From the NCBI RefSeq assembly GCF_003234795.2, contig NZ_CP126268.1, positions 3,162,001-3,226,000 of the forward strand: a stretch of 64,000 nucleotides of DNA, read 5' to 3'. Each line of letters begins with the position of its first letter. Position 1 is the first letter of the stretch. A model generated the notes under the pieces. It was given only the letters and a program-made list of their open reading frames with translations, was not told the DNA's origin and searched no databases. Source of the stretch: Curtobacterium sp. MCLR17_032 (GTDB lineage Bacteria; Actinomycetota; Actinomycetes; Actinomycetales; Microbacteriaceae). Made by a program: the position numbers and the translations under genes. Positions 19,772 to 29,760 of this stretch are shown here, piece after piece.

Positions 19772-20713
19772 TCAGTTGGCCGTGGCCGACGGCGACGGGG
19801 TCCCCGACGACGAGCTGCTCGGCGTCGGGGTGGGCGTCGGCGTGGAGTCGGTGCTGTCGGCGGCCGAGACCACGAATGTGCGGAACTCGTCGTTCGTCGA
19901 CGCGGTCGTGTACTGGTACTGCTGGCCGTTGACCAGCACCAGCGGGGTGCCCGGGAACGTCGTCAGGTCGGAACCCGGGATGTCGCCGCCGCTCACCGCG
20001 GTGGTGCGCTCGTCGACCCACTTGCCGTAGCGCTGGTCGTCGATGCAGGACTCGATGGTCGAGCCGTGCCGCACACCCGGGATGCTCGTGATCAGCGAGC
20101 CGAGCTGCTCGTCCGTCAGGCCCGGCGTGCCCTCTTCCGGCTGCTTGGCGAACAGGGCCTTGTTCACGGCGAAGAACGAGTCCGGCGACTCCTGCGCCAC
20201 GCAGGCTGCTGCGTTCGCCGCACGGAGCGAGTACTTCGTGCCCTGCGAGCGGTTCGACAGGATCGCGACGGGGTGGATGTCGATCGTCGCGGCACCGGAG
20301 TCGACCAGGCCCTCGATGTACTCGCTGTTCGTGGACTCGAACGCGCCGCAGATCGGGCAGAGGTAGTCGACGTACAGGGTGATCCGCACCGGGTCGGCCG
20401 AGTCGGTCGCACTCGGGGACGGAGCAGTCGAGGCGGCTGCCGGGTCCACGGCCTTCAGACCGGTGCTGATCGTGATGCCACCGTCGGCCATGGTGTCGGG
20501 GCCGGGTCCGGCGGGACGCGAGGAGTTCACGAGCACGAGCGTGACGATCGTGGCGGCGGCGACGAGCACCACGCCGAGTCCGATCTGCAGTCCGAGCCGG
20601 GCACCACGCTGGCGACGCTTCTGCTGGGCACGGGTGCGCTGGGCTCGCTCGCGGGCGGCGGCGCGACGCGCGTTCCGCTGGGCGCGGGCGTCACCTTCAG
20701 GGCGGTTGGTCAT
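19772..20713 (-). CDS. DsbA-like thioredoxin-fold membrane protein
   Basis: A 313-residue protein with a strongly basic N-terminus (about 1-38), one membrane span (about 42-62) and an extracytoplasmic thioredoxin-like domain. The CPIC active site lies in YVDYLCPICGAFE, and a cis-proline loop is seen at FPGTPLVLVNG. It should catalyse thiol-disulfide exchange on secreted proteins. The C-terminus is a Ser/Thr/Pro tail. The ATG at 20713 precedes the basic tail; upstream open frame is ignored. Confidence 0.88.
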   Translation of the reverse strand: MTNRPEGDARAQRNARRAAARERAQRTRAQQKRRQRGARLGLQIGLGVVLVAAATIVTLVLVNSSRPAGPGPDTMADGGITISTGLKAVDPAAASTAPSPSATDSADPVRITLYVDYLCPICGAFESTNSEYIEGLVDSGAATIDIHPVAILSNRSQGTKYSLRAANAAACVAQESPDSFFAVNKALFAKQPEEGTPGLTDEQLGSLITSIPGVRHGSTIESCIDDQRYGKWVDERTTAVSGGDIPGSDLTTFPGTPLVLVNGQQYQYTTASTNDEFRTFVVSAADSTDSTPTPTPTPSSSSSGTPSPSATAN

Positions 20714-20881
20714 CGTGCGGCTGTCCTCCTGGTCGGTGTCCGCTCGGCCTCCCCCCGGTCGGCGGACGGACCCGCCGATTGTAGTGGCGGCCGATGGGAA
20801 CCAGCCAACCAGCAGGGAACGCCCCGGGGACCGGCAGCTGCGCACTGGCGCCGCTGGGAGAACTCGTGTTGTATGACCAGT

Positions 20882-20901
20882 GATGGTCGACGACGACCAT
20901 C
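20882..20901. promoter_or_regulatory. Palindromic operator candidate upstream of the MsiK-type gene
   Basis: GATGGTCG-N4-CGACCATC is a perfect 8-base inverted repeat, 75 bases before the ATPase start. TATGAC just upstream (about 20874-20879) could be a -10 box. Position and symmetry fit a repressor operator, perhaps LacI-type sugar control, but the regulator is not identified. Confidence 0.5.
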
Positions 20902-20976
20902 CGCCGGCCCTCGCGGGTCGTCGCTTCACTACGGATCGTCCGGCACGTACCTGCCGGTGGAGAGGACCGAACGCTC

Positions 20977-22077
<1,101 letters not shown>

Positions 22078-22095
22078 CGCTGGAAGTCACTCACA

Positions 22096-22127
22096 GGAGG
22101 CGCGGTGCCAGCTGGCACCGCGCCTCC
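22096..22127 (+). terminator. Terminator of the MsiK-type gene
   Basis: A perfect 32-base palindrome whose arms begin GGAGGCGCGGTGCCAGC, 18 bases after the stop, followed by CCGTCCGTTCTCGT. Confidence 0.85.
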
Positions 22128-22163
22128 CGTCCGTTCTCGTCCCAGTACCCAGAGGAACCCGCC

Positions 22164-23447
22164 GTGCCCGACTCCATGACCATCACCGCCGCCACCGTCG
22201 ATCCCGGCCTGCTCGACCTGCCGTGGGACCTGCCCCTCGACGCCTGGCCGGAGGAGACGATCGTCGCGCTGCCGAAGGGCATCTCGCGCCACCTGGTGCG
22301 GTTCGTGCACCTCAGCGGGTACGTCGTCGCGGTGAAGGAGACCAGCGCCGAGCTGGCCCGGTCCGAGTACGACATGCTCCGCACCCTGCAGCGGATGGAC
22401 GTGCCGTGCGTCGACCCCGTCGCGGTGATCACCAACCGGGTCGGCCGCGAGGGCGAGGAACTCCAGCCCGTCCTGGTCACCCGGCACCTGCGCTTCTCGC
22501 TCCCGTACCGCGCGCTGTACTCGCAGACGTTGCGCCCGGACACCGCGACCCGGCTCGTGGACGCCCTCGCGCTCCTGCTCGTCCGGCTGCACGTCATCGG
22601 TTTCTACTGGGGTGACGTCTCGCTGTCGAACACGCTGTTCCGGCGTGACGCGGGCTCGTTCGCGGCCTACCTGGTCGACGCCGAGACCGGCAAGCTCTAC
22701 CCGGGCGGACTGTCGAACGGGCAGCGCGAGAACGACCTCGAGGTGGCCCGCGTGAACATCGCCGGGGAGCTCCTGGACCTCGAGGCCGGCGGGCGCCTGG
22801 ACGAGAACGCCGACCCCGTCGACGTGTCGAACCGGATCGTGGCGCAGTACCGCACGCTGTGGACCGAGCTGACCGGCACCGAGCAGTTCGACGCGGCCGA
22901 GCGGTGGCGCATCAACGACCGCGTCGAGCGACTCAACGCCCTCGGCTTCGACATCGAGGAACTGTCGATCCGCACGGCCGACGCCGGTTCCCAGGTCCGG
23001 ATCCAGCCGAAGGTCGTCGACGCCGGACACCACCAACGTCGTCTGCTGCGCCTGACCGGTCTGGACGCCGAGGAGAACCAGGCCCGACGACTGCTCAACG
23101 ACCTCGACGCGTACCGGGCTCGCAACGGCCGCGAGGAGCTCGACGAGGAGATGGTCGCGCACGAGTGGGTCTCGCGGGTGTTCGAGCCCGTCGTCCGGGC
23201 CATCCCCCGCGACCTGCGTGGGCGACTCGAGCCGGCCGAGGTGTTCCACGAGCTGCTCGAGCACCGCTGGTTCATGTCCCAGCAAGAGGAGCGATCGGTC
23301 TCGCTGCCCGAGGCGACGACCGCGTACATCAACGACGTGCTGCGGCACCGCCGGGACGAGCGGACGCTGATCAACCCGCCGACGTCGTCGATCGCGCTGC
23401 CCCTCGACGACGAGGACGACGTCGACGACTGGCGCGCGTCCGTCTGA
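22164..23447 (+). CDS. DUF4032 family protein (kinase-like)
   Basis: A 427-residue protein matching DUF4032. The N-terminal half resembles a lipopolysaccharide/choline kinase fold: VVAVKETS (Lys), then LLLVRLHVIGFYWGDVSLSNTLF with the GDVSLSN catalytic-loop-like motif, and YLVDAETGKLY like a DxE/DFG site. The C-terminal half is the conserved DUF4032 region. The substrate is unknown. I chose GTG at 22164 because AGAGGAA at 22151 is well spaced; an ATG at 22176 is possible. It follows the sugar ATPase gene but is separated from it by a strong terminator. Confidence 0.82.
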   Translation: MPDSMTITAATVDPGLLDLPWDLPLDAWPEETIVALPKGISRHLVRFVHLSGYVVAVKETSAELARSEYDMLRTLQRMDVPCVDPVAVITNRVGREGEELQPVLVTRHLRFSLPYRALYSQTLRPDTATRLVDALALLLVRLHVIGFYWGDVSLSNTLFRRDAGSFAAYLVDAETGKLYPGGLSNGQRENDLEVARVNIAGELLDLEAGGRLDENADPVDVSNRIVAQYRTLWTELTGTEQFDAAERWRINDRVERLNALGFDIEELSIRTADAGSQVRIQPKVVDAGHHQRRLLRLTGLDAEENQARRLLNDLDAYRARNGREELDEEMVAHEWVSRVFEPVVRAIPRDLRGRLEPAEVFHELLEHRWFMSQQEERSVSLPEATTAYINDVLRHRRDERTLINPPTSSIALPLDDEDDVDDWRASV

Positions 23448-23515
23448 GGCGCTGCGGGCGGCGGGCGGCGGGCGGCGCTGCGCGCGGCGCTGCGCTGCGC
23501 GGGGGCGCTGCGGGC

Positions 23516-23855
23516 CGAGGTCGCAGAAACTGCCGTCCCCGGGCTACCGGGCGGCAGAACGTGCGACCCCGGCCAGCGCCCGCCGAGGTCGCGGGACGCG
23601 CCGCGTGCGACCGCCCGGGTCGCGAGACACGCCGAGCGCGACCGGCGAGGTCGCCGAACCTGCCGCCTCCCGACGCGCCAGGCGGCAGAACGTGCGACAT
23701 CGGCTCCTGGAGGTGCGCGCACGGCGCGACCGGCGCGAAGGGCGAGGTCCGCACACGGCGCGACCGGCGAGGTCGCGCGACACGCCGAACGCGACCGGCG
23801 AGGTCGCAGAACCTGCCGCCTCCCGACCCGCCAGGCGGCATGACCTGCGACCTCG
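23516..23855. repeat. Cluster C of palindromic REP-like repeats
   Basis: Ten or so copies of the motif found at 5824-6326 and 7401-7629 lie here in both orientations. Hairpin pairs include 23516/23551-23570, 23646-23667/23681-23700 and 23799-23820/23834-23855. The subtype GGTCGCGxGACxCGCCG also recurs at 23584, 23616 and 23768. The sequence before it (23448-23510) is a GCGGGCGGC-rich low-complexity run. No gene is evident. Confidence 0.85.
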
Positions 23856-23893
23856 ACACCCGCGACGGGCGCGGCGCAGGGCCGCCAGACGGA

Positions 23894-23938
23894 CGGGAGG
23901 CCCGGTGCCGGTCTCGTGGACCGGCACCGGGCCTCCCG
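23894..23938. terminator. Bidirectional terminator, DUF4032 gene and rlmB
   Basis: A 20-base perfect stem (23894-23913 with 23919-23938, loop TCGTG) sits between two convergent genes, 19 bases from the rlmB stop. Its arm starts CGGGAGGCCCGG, as in other terminators of this window. Confidence 0.85.
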
Positions 23939-23956
23939 GGTGTCGTCTGGTGCCCG

Positions 23957-24976
23957 CTACGCGGAGCGACGGCGGCGCGCGACCTCCCACAGGGTGACGC
24001 TCGCCGCGATGCCGGCGTTGAGGGACTCCGTCGCGCTCGAGATCGGGATCGACACGATCGCGTCGCACGTCTCGGTGACCAGGCGGGACAGACCCTTGCC
24101 CTCGGAACCGACGACGATGACGATCGGCCGGTCGGCGAGTGCCAGGGCGTCGAGCTCGACGTCCCCGTCCCCGTCGAGTCCGAGCACGAACAGACCCATC
24201 GACTTCAGCGACTTGAGGGTCTGCGTCAGGTTCGGGGCCATCGCGACGGGCGTGCGGGCGGCGGCGCCGGCGGAGGTCTTCCACGCCGACGCGGTCACGC
24301 CGACCGAACGACGCTGCGGCACGATGACGCCGTGGCCGCCGAACGCCGCCGTGGAGCGGATGATCGCACCGAGGTTGCGCGGGTCGGTGATGCCGTCGAG
24401 GGCCACGAGCAGCGGCACCTGGTCGCGCGAGAACGCCCGCTCGACCAGGTCCTCGGACACGGCGTACTCGTACGCCGGGACCTTGAGCGCGACGCCCTGG
24501 TGCACGCTGTCGTGCCCCGTGATGCGGTCGAGCTCCGGGCGCATGATCTCCATGATCGGCACACCACGGTGGTTCGCAAGCGTCAGGATCTCCTTGACGC
24601 GGTCGTCGACCTCGATGCGGGCGGCAACGTAGAGCGTCGTCGACGGCGTCTTGGTGCGGAGCGCCTCGAGCACGGAGTTGCGACCGGTCACCAGCTCGCT
24701 GTCGTCGGTCTTCCGAGCGGGCGGGCGACCACCGGTGCGGGTCTGCGGCGCCGAGGCGCTGCTGCCACCACGACGGGTGCGGGCCGCTTCGAAGCGCTCC
24801 TTGGCGGCCTTGCGCTTGCCGGCCGGGTGGTACGGGCGGTCCTCGGCCTTCGGGGTCGGCTTGCGACCCTCGAGTGCCTGGGCACCCTGTCCGCCGGAGC
24901 CGACCTGCTTGTTGCCCTTGCGGCCGGTACGGACAGCGCCCGGACGACCCTTCTTGCTCCCCGAGACGTTCTTCAT
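23957..24976 (-). CDS. rlmB: 23S rRNA (guanosine-2'-O)-methyltransferase RlmB
   Basis: SpoU/TrmH-family methyltransferase that 2'-O-methylates a 23S rRNA guanosine. It has 339 residues. The first ~95 are a basic, disordered extension (KKGRPGAVRTGRKGNK), common in actinobacteria. Next comes the L30e-like substrate-binding domain from GRNSVLEAL, then the knotted SAM domain with DPRNLGAIIRS, VGSEGKGLSRL and IPISSATESLNAGIAAS. The ATG at 24976 has AGGAGA upstream; the reported long open frame continues into antisense of cysS and is spurious. It lies 28 bases after cysS, so it is part of the carD-ispDF-cysS-rlmB run. Confidence 0.95.
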   Translation of the reverse strand: MKNVSGSKKGRPGAVRTGRKGNKQVGSGGQGAQALEGRKPTPKAEDRPYHPAGKRKAAKERFEAARTRRGGSSASAPQTRTGGRPPARKTDDSELVTGRNSVLEALRTKTPSTTLYVAARIEVDDRVKEILTLANHRGVPIMEIMRPELDRITGHDSVHQGVALKVPAYEYAVSEDLVERAFSRDQVPLLVALDGITDPRNLGAIIRSTAAFGGHGVIVPQRRSVGVTASAWKTSAGAAARTPVAMAPNLTQTLKSLKSMGLFVLGLDGDGDVELDALALADRPIVIVVGSEGKGLSRLVTETCDAIVSIPISSATESLNAGIAASVTLWEVARRRRSA

Positions 24977-25004
24977 GCAGTTCTCCTGTTCGGCACTGCC
25001 GTGT

Positions 25005-26414
25005 TCAGGCGATGCTCCAGCGTGTTCCGGACGGTGTGTCCTCGATCGTGATGCCCGCGCCTGCGAGATCGTCCCGGACGCGGTCGGCCGTGGCGAAGTC
25101 CCGTGCGGCCCTGGCGTCGGCGCGCTCCTGTACGAGGCGTTCGACGAGGGCGGCGAGCGGTGCTGCGGAGGTGTCGTGCGTCCCACCCGACCAGTGCGGT
25201 GCACGCGGGTCGATGCCGAGCACCTCGACCATCGCAGCCACCTGATGGTACGCGACGCCGAGCGCTTCCGCATCGTCGGCGTCGAGCGCGGCGTTGCCGG
25301 AGCGGACGGTCTCGTGCAGCACCGCCAGCGCCTGGGGTACCGCCAGGTCGTCGTCCATCGCGTCGGCGAAGCCCTGCGGCACGGCCGGGGCGTCGGTCGG
25401 TCGGACGCCTTCGAGGCGTTCGGCAGCACGGGCGAGGAAGCCCTCGATGCGGTCGAGCGCGGCTTCGGCCTCGGCCAGGGAGCCGTCGTGGTGGTCGATC
25501 GTGGACCGGTAGTGGGCGGCGCCGAGGAAGTAGCGGACGACGACCGGACGTGCGGCGCCGAGGAATTCCGTGGCGAAGATCGAGTTGCCGAGCGACTTCG
25601 ACATCTTCTGGCCGCCGACGGAGACGAGTCCGTTGTGCAGCCAGTACGAGGCGAAGGCGTCCCCGACAGCGGTCGACTGTGCGAGTTCGTTCTCGTGGTG
25701 CGGGAAGCGCAGGTCCAGTCCGCCGCCGTGGATGTCGAACGCGGGCCCGAGGTAGCGCCGGGACATCGCGGAGCACTCGATGTGCCACCCGGGGCGACCC
25801 GCGCCCCACGGCGAGTCCCAGCTGGCGGTCGAGGGCTCCCCCGGCTTGCTGCCCTTCCAGAGCGCGAAGTCACGGGCGTCCCGCTTGCCGCGGGGATCGG
25901 CGTCGGTGGCGTCGACCATGTCGTCACGCCGCTGCCGGGTGAGGGCGCCGTACTCGGGCCAGCTCGCGGTGTCGAAGTAGACGTCCCCGCTGCCATCCGC
26001 TGCCGGGTAGGCGTGACCACGCTCGACCAGCCGCGTGATGATGTCCTGCATCTGCGGGATGCTCGCCGTCGCCCGGGGCTCGTAGGTCGGGGGCAGGATG
26101 CCGAGCGACGTGTACGCGGCCGTGAACTCGAGCTCGACGCGGTACGCGCGCGCCCACCAGGGCTCGTCGGTGCCGTCGGCCAGGTCGAGGACCTTGTCGT
26201 CGATGTCGGTGACGTTGCGGACGAGCGTGACGCGGTACCCGCGGTGGCTGAGCCAGCGACGCCAGATGTCGTAGACCAGGGCGGACCGGAGGTGCCCGAT
26301 GTGCGGCGAGGACTGCACCGTCGGACCGCAGACGTAGATGCTGACCTGTCCGTCGACCAGGGGCACGAGGTCGACGACGTCGGCGGCGCGGGAGTCGTAC
26401 AGGCGAACGGTCAC
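25005..26414 (-). CDS. cysS: Cysteinyl-tRNA synthetase
   Basis: Charges tRNA-Cys. The 469-residue class I synthetase has the HIGH motif ([10 protein letters not shown]), KMSKS ([10 protein letters not shown]), the zinc-site cysteine in [18 protein letters not shown] with [11 protein letters not shown], and VTDIDDKVL. The start is GTG at 26414. The order carD, ispDF, cysS, rlmB on one strand is typical of actinobacteria. A paralog, MshC, shares some motifs, but the N-terminus and length here fit CysS. Confidence 0.97.
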   Translation of the reverse strand: MTVRLYDSRAADVVDLVPLVDGQVSIYVCGPTVQSSPHIGHLRSALVYDIWRRWLSHRGYRVTLVRNVTDIDDKVLDLADGTDEPWWARAYRVELEFTAAYTSLGILPPTYEPRATASIPQMQDIITRLVERGHAYPAADGSGDVYFDTASWPEYGALTRQRRDDMVDATDADPRGKRDARDFALWKGSKPGEPSTASWDSPWGAGRPGWHIECSAMSRRYLGPAFDIHGGGLDLRFPHHENELAQSTAVGDAFASYWLHNGLVSVGGQKMSKSLGNSIFATEFLGAARPVVVRYFLGAAHYRSTIDHHDGSLAEAEAALDRIEGFLARAAERLEGVRPTDAPAVPQGFADAMDDDLAVPQALAVLHETVRSGNAALDADDAEALGVAYHQVAAMVEVLGIDPRAPHWSGGTHDTSAAPLAALVERLVQERADARAARDFATADRVRDDLAGAGITIEDTPSGTRWSIA

Positions 26415-26487
26415 ACGACAAGCCTAGAGGGCGTCCCCACCGGTGACACGGGACGGCCCGCAGCCTGTGGAGAACGGGTCGACGGCG

Positions 26488-27717
26488 TCAGCGGGAGCGG
26501 ACGAGCGCCGTCGCGATCGCGGTGAGCCCCTCGCCACGACCGGTGAAGCCGAGACCGTCGGTCGTCGTGCCGGACACCGCCACGGGAGCGCCCACCGCCG
26601 CGGCCAGGGCGTCCTGCATCTCGTCACGACGGGCGCCGATGCGCGGGCGGTTGCCGATCACCTGGACCGTGACCCGCACGGGCTCGAGTCCGGCGTCCCG
26701 CAGCAGTTCGACGGCACCACGGACGAAGACGTCCCCGGAAGCGCCGGCGAACCGCGGGTCCGAGGTGCCGAACCGGCCGCCGATGTCCCCGAGTCCACCG
26801 GCCGAGAGCAGGGCGTCGCAGACCGCGTGGGCGACCGCGTCCCCGTCGCTGTGGCCGGAGAGACCGGGCTCGCCGGGGAAGTCGAGCATGCCGACGCGGC
26901 ACGGCACGTCGGGGTCGAACGCGTGCACGTCGACGCCGAGCCCGACGCGGACGTCGACTCGTGGGTCGACGGAGCGGACTCCGGCTCGTTCGGCGACGAC
27001 GGCCTCGGCACGACCGAGGTCCCACCGCGTGGTGACCTTGAACGCGTCGGCGTCACCCGGCACGGTGCGGACGACACCGCCGGCTGCCTGGAACACCCCG
27101 GCGTCGTCGGTCGCGGCCCGCTCCGCCACGGCGTACGCCCGACGGAGTGCGGCAAGCGGGAAGCCCTGCGGGGTCTGGACCCCGACGAGTGCGGATCGGT
27201 CGACGGTCTCGACGACGACGTCACCCGCGACCCGCTTGACGGTGTCGGTGACCGGCAGCGCGGGCACCACCCCGACACTGTCCCCCGACCCGACCGCGGC
27301 GAACACCCGCTCGAACTGCGACGCCGGCGTCAGACAGCGCGCGGCATCGTGCACGAGCACGGTCGCGACCGAGTCCGGCAGCACGGCCAGGCCGGCCTGG
27401 ACCGACGCGTGGCGATCCGCTCCTCCCGGCACGACCGTGATGTACTCGGAAGCAGCCCCGGCGACCTCGGCGACGAGCGTACGGCCTTCGTCCATCCGGT
27501 CAGCCGGTGCGACGACGACCACCAGGGTCGGCTCGGCGAGGCTCAGGACGGTCCGCAAGGCGCGGACCAGCATGCGCTCCCCCGCGACCGGGACGAACGC
27601 CTTCGCGGTGCCGAGGCCGAGGCGGGTACCGGACCCGGCCGCAACGACGACGACCGCACGGGCTGCCAGAGCTGGGCTCTGCGCCGGTGCGGTCGTCGTG
27701 TCGTTCGTGGTGCGCAA
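26488..27717 (-). CDS. ispDF: Bifunctional IspD/IspF isoprenoid enzyme
   Basis: A fusion of two MEP-pathway enzymes, 409 residues. Residues 1 to about 250 are the IspD cytidylyltransferase ([47 protein letters not shown]). Residues from about 255 are IspF, the 2-C-methyl-D-erythritol 2,4-cyclodiphosphate synthase ([10 protein letters not shown] with metal ligands, [19 protein letters not shown], the late [19 protein letters not shown]). No ATG or GTG fits the start; TTG at 27717, eight bases after the carD stop, is the best choice. The reaction set leads to isopentenyl diphosphate. Coupling to carD is likely. Confidence 0.93.
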   Translation of the reverse strand: MRTTNDTTTAPAQSPALAARAVVVVAAGSGTRLGLGTAKAFVPVAGERMLVRALRTVLSLAEPTLVVVVAPADRMDEGRTLVAEVAGAASEYITVVPGGADRHASVQAGLAVLPDSVATVLVHDAARCLTPASQFERVFAAVGSGDSVGVVPALPVTDTVKRVAGDVVVETVDRSALVGVQTPQGFPLAALRRAYAVAERAATDDAGVFQAAGGVVRTVPGDADAFKVTTRWDLGRAEAVVAERAGVRSVDPRVDVRVGLGVDVHAFDPDVPCRVGMLDFPGEPGLSGHSDGDAVAHAVCDALLSAGGLGDIGGRFGTSDPRFAGASGDVFVRGAVELLRDAGLEPVRVTVQVIGNRPRIGARRDEMQDALAAAVGAPVAVSGTTTDGLGFTGRGEGLTAIATALVRSR

Positions 27718-27724
27718 GCGGGCG

Positions 27725-28207
27725 TCAGGACGCGAGGACCTCGTCGAGGACGGTCGATGCCTTGTCCTCGTCGGTCTTCTCGGCCAGGGCCAGCTCGGAG
27801 ATGAGGATCTGGCGCGCCTTGGCCAGCATCCGCTTCTCACCCGCGGAGAGGCCGCGGTCCTGATCGCGGCGCCAGAGGTCGCGGACGACCTCGGACACCT
27901 TGATGACGTCACCCGAAGCGAGCTTCTCGAGGTTCGCCTTGTAGCGGCGCGACCAGTTGGTGGGCTCCTCGGTGAAGGGTGCCCGGAGGACCTCGAACAC
28001 CTTGTCGAGCCCTTCCTTGCCGATCACGTCGCGGACGCCGACCAGGTCGACGTTGTCCGCCGGGACCTCGATCGTCAGGTCACCCTGCGTGACCCGAAGC
28101 TTCAGGTAGACCTTTTCCTCGCCCTTGATGACGCGAGTCTTGACTTCAGAGATGGTTGCCGCCCCGTGATGGGGGTAGACGACGGTCTCGCCGACCTCGA
28201 ATTGCAT
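27725..28207 (-). CDS. carD: CarD-family RNA polymerase-binding regulator
   Basis: Stabilises the RNA polymerase open complex, and is essential in mycobacteria. The 160-residue protein has the N-terminal RNAP-interacting Tudor-like domain ([17 protein letters not shown]) and the C-terminal DNA-binding helices ([27 protein letters not shown], with the minor-groove tryptophan, and [17 protein letters not shown]). It heads the carD-ispDF-cysS-rlmB run. A -10-like TAAACT lies at 28234-28239, about 25 bases upstream. Confidence 0.97.
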   Translation of the reverse strand: MQFEVGETVVYPHHGAATISEVKTRVIKGEEKVYLKLRVTQGDLTIEVPADNVDLVGVRDVIGKEGLDKVFEVLRAPFTEEPTNWSRRYKANLEKLASGDVIKVSEVVRDLWRRDQDRGLSAGEKRMLAKARQILISELALAEKTDEDKASTVLDEVLAS

Positions 28208-28233
28208 GTATCAGGCTCCGTTCCCAGACCTCC

Positions 28234-28239
28234 AGTTTA
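28234..28239 (-). promoter_or_regulatory. Possible -10 box of carD
   Basis: On the minus strand this reads TAAACT, in the AT-richest part of the divergent gap. No good -35 is visible at the normal spacing. Confidence 0.4.
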
Positions 28240-28361
28240 CCACAAGGGGCGTTCGGGTAAGGGGGCCGGCCACCCACCCTGACGTCCGGCCCCACCGGCG
28301 GCTGGGTAGGATGAGGGCCAGGGCCGCATGGTCCGTCATCGTGAACTTCCGGAGGAACCTC

Positions 28362-28949
28362 TTGCGAGCTCGGGTACTCGTGTCCGTCGCCGTCGCTGCG
28401 ACGATCGCCCTCGGTGCGACCGGCTGCGAATTCTTGTCGCCGTCCCGCACCCAGGAGATCCGTCAGATCACCGACGGGGTGGACGTGTCGACCGGCACGA
28501 TCGACGTGCGGAACGCCCTGCTCATCTCCGACAGCGGGAAGGACGCGCGGTTCATCGGCACGCTGGTGAACACCGGCAACGAGGAGCGCACCGTCACGCT
28601 CGAGGTGGACGGCGTCGACCAGACCGTCGTCGTCCCGGCGAACGACACCACCGTCCTGGCCGACGACGGCCAGCACGACACCGTCGACTTCGACGACGTC
28701 AGCGCGAAGCCCGGGTCGCTCGTGAAGATGTACTTCTCCTACGACGGCGCCGAGGGCGCTTCGGCCACGGTGCCGGTCCTCACCAGTGCGCAGGAGCAGT
28801 ACGAGACGCTCGCACCGACCCCCACCCCGACGTCGACACCGACCGCGCCGTCGAACAGCGGCACCCAGCCGACCGGCGACGCCACGGCTCCGGGCACGCA
28901 GAGCGGCTCGCAGTCGGACTCCTCCGAAGGCGACAGCGGCACGAACTGA
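28362..28949 (+). CDS. Lipoprotein of unknown function
   Basis: A 195-residue lipoprotein. From TTG at 28362 the sequence is a clean signal peptide, MRARVLVSVAVAATIALGATG, with the lipidated Cys at 22. GGAGG at 28351-28355, six bases upstream, strongly supports this TTG over an in-frame ATG at 28311 that would spoil the signal. The mature part is a beta-rich domain (about 30-140) followed by a Ser/Thr/Pro/Gly tail. I do not recognise the fold. It is divergent from carD and converges on regX3 over a strong terminator. Confidence 0.8.
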   Translation: MRARVLVSVAVAATIALGATGCEFLSPSRTQEIRQITDGVDVSTGTIDVRNALLISDSGKDARFIGTLVNTGNEERTVTLEVDGVDQTVVVPANDTTVLADDGQHDTVDFDDVSAKPGSLVKMYFSYDGAEGASATVPVLTSAQEQYETLAPTPTPTSTPTAPSNSGTQPTGDATAPGTQSGSQSDSSEGDSGTN

Positions 28950-28965
28950 CCGCACCGCACCAGCG

Positions 28966-29025
28966 GACAGACGGGAGGCCCGGGGCCGGTTCCGATGAAC
29001 CGGCCCCGGGCCTCCCGTCTGTCCG
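28966..29025. terminator. Bidirectional terminator, lipoprotein and regX3
   Basis: A perfect 27-base stem (28966-28992 with 28999-29025) closes the loop CCGATG between convergent genes. The arms include GACGGGAGGCCCGG, as in other terminators here. Confidence 0.9.
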
Positions 29026-29079
29026 TCGCGGCGGAGCCGCCGGCGACTCCGTCCGCGCCGGCCGGAGTCGCCGCGCCGG

Positions 29080-29760
29080 CTACGCCTCGATGCGGTACCC
29101 GAGCCCGCGGACGGTGACCAGCACCTCCGGCGTGCTCGGAACGCGCTCGATCTTCGAGCGGATCCGCTTGATGTGCACGTCCAGCGTCTTGGTGTCGCCG
29201 AAGTAGTCCGACCCCCAGACCCGGTCGATGAGCTGCCCACGGGTGAGCACACGACCGGCGTTGCGGAGCAGCAGCTCGAGCAGCTCGAACTCCTTGAGCG
29301 GCATCGGCGTCTCGGAGCCGTCGACGCTCACGGTGTGGCGCTCGACGTCCATCCGGATCCCGCCGACCTGCAGGATGCCCATGTCGCCCGGGTCGTCCTC
29401 GGTCCGGCGACGGAGCACGGCACGGATGCGGGCCAGCAGCTCGCGCGTCGAGTACGGCTTCGTCACGTAGTCGTCGGCACCGAGTTCCAGCCCGACGACG
29501 ATGTCCACCTCGGAGTCCTTCGCGGTGAGCATGATGATCGGCACGTTGGAGCGGGTGCGGATCTGCCTGCAGACCTCGGTGCCGGAGAGCCCGGGCAGCA
29601 TGAGGTCGAGCAGGACGAGGTCCGGGTTCTCGGAGTCGAACTTCGACAGGGCGGTGACCCCGTCGGCCGCGACGGCGGTCTCGTAGCCCTCTCGCTGCAG
29701 CAGGAACTCCAGGGGCTCGCTCAGGGCCGGCTCGTCGTCGACGATGAGGATCTTGGTCAC
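29080..29760 (-). CDS. regX3: Phosphate response regulator RegX3
   Basis: OmpR-type regulator of 226 residues. The receiver domain begins ILIVDDEPALSEPL with the phospho-acceptor Asp in LLDLMLPGLSG, Thr in MLTAKDSE and Lys in VTKPYS. The winged helix ends LVTVRGLGYRIEA. Its ATG overlaps the senX3 stop by four bases. With senX3 upstream and phoU divergent, it matches the SenX3-RegX3 (PhoR-PhoP) phosphate-starvation system. Likely targets are the 11-base repeats before phoU/senX3 and before pstS. Confidence 0.92.
   Translation of the reverse strand: MTKILIVDDEPALSEPLEFLLQREGYETAVAADGVTALSKFDSENPDLVLLDLMLPGLSGTEVCRQIRTRSNVPIIMLTAKDSEVDIVVGLELGADDYVTKPYSTRELLARIRAVLRRRTEDDPGDMGILQVGGIRMDVERHTVSVDGSETPMPLKEFELLELLLRNAGRVLTRGQLIDRVWGSDYFGDTKTLDVHIKRIRSKIERVPSTPEVLVTVRGLGYRIEA

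Noticed and set aside
23516..23855. Possible CRISPR array
   Set aside because: Repeats alternate orientation, vary in sequence and lack uniform spacers; no cas genes are present.
25005..26414. Mycothiol ligase MshC instead of CysS
   Set aside because: MshC shares the fold and some motifs, but the N-terminus, the VTDIDDKVL stretch, the length and the carD-ispDF-rlmB context fit CysS.
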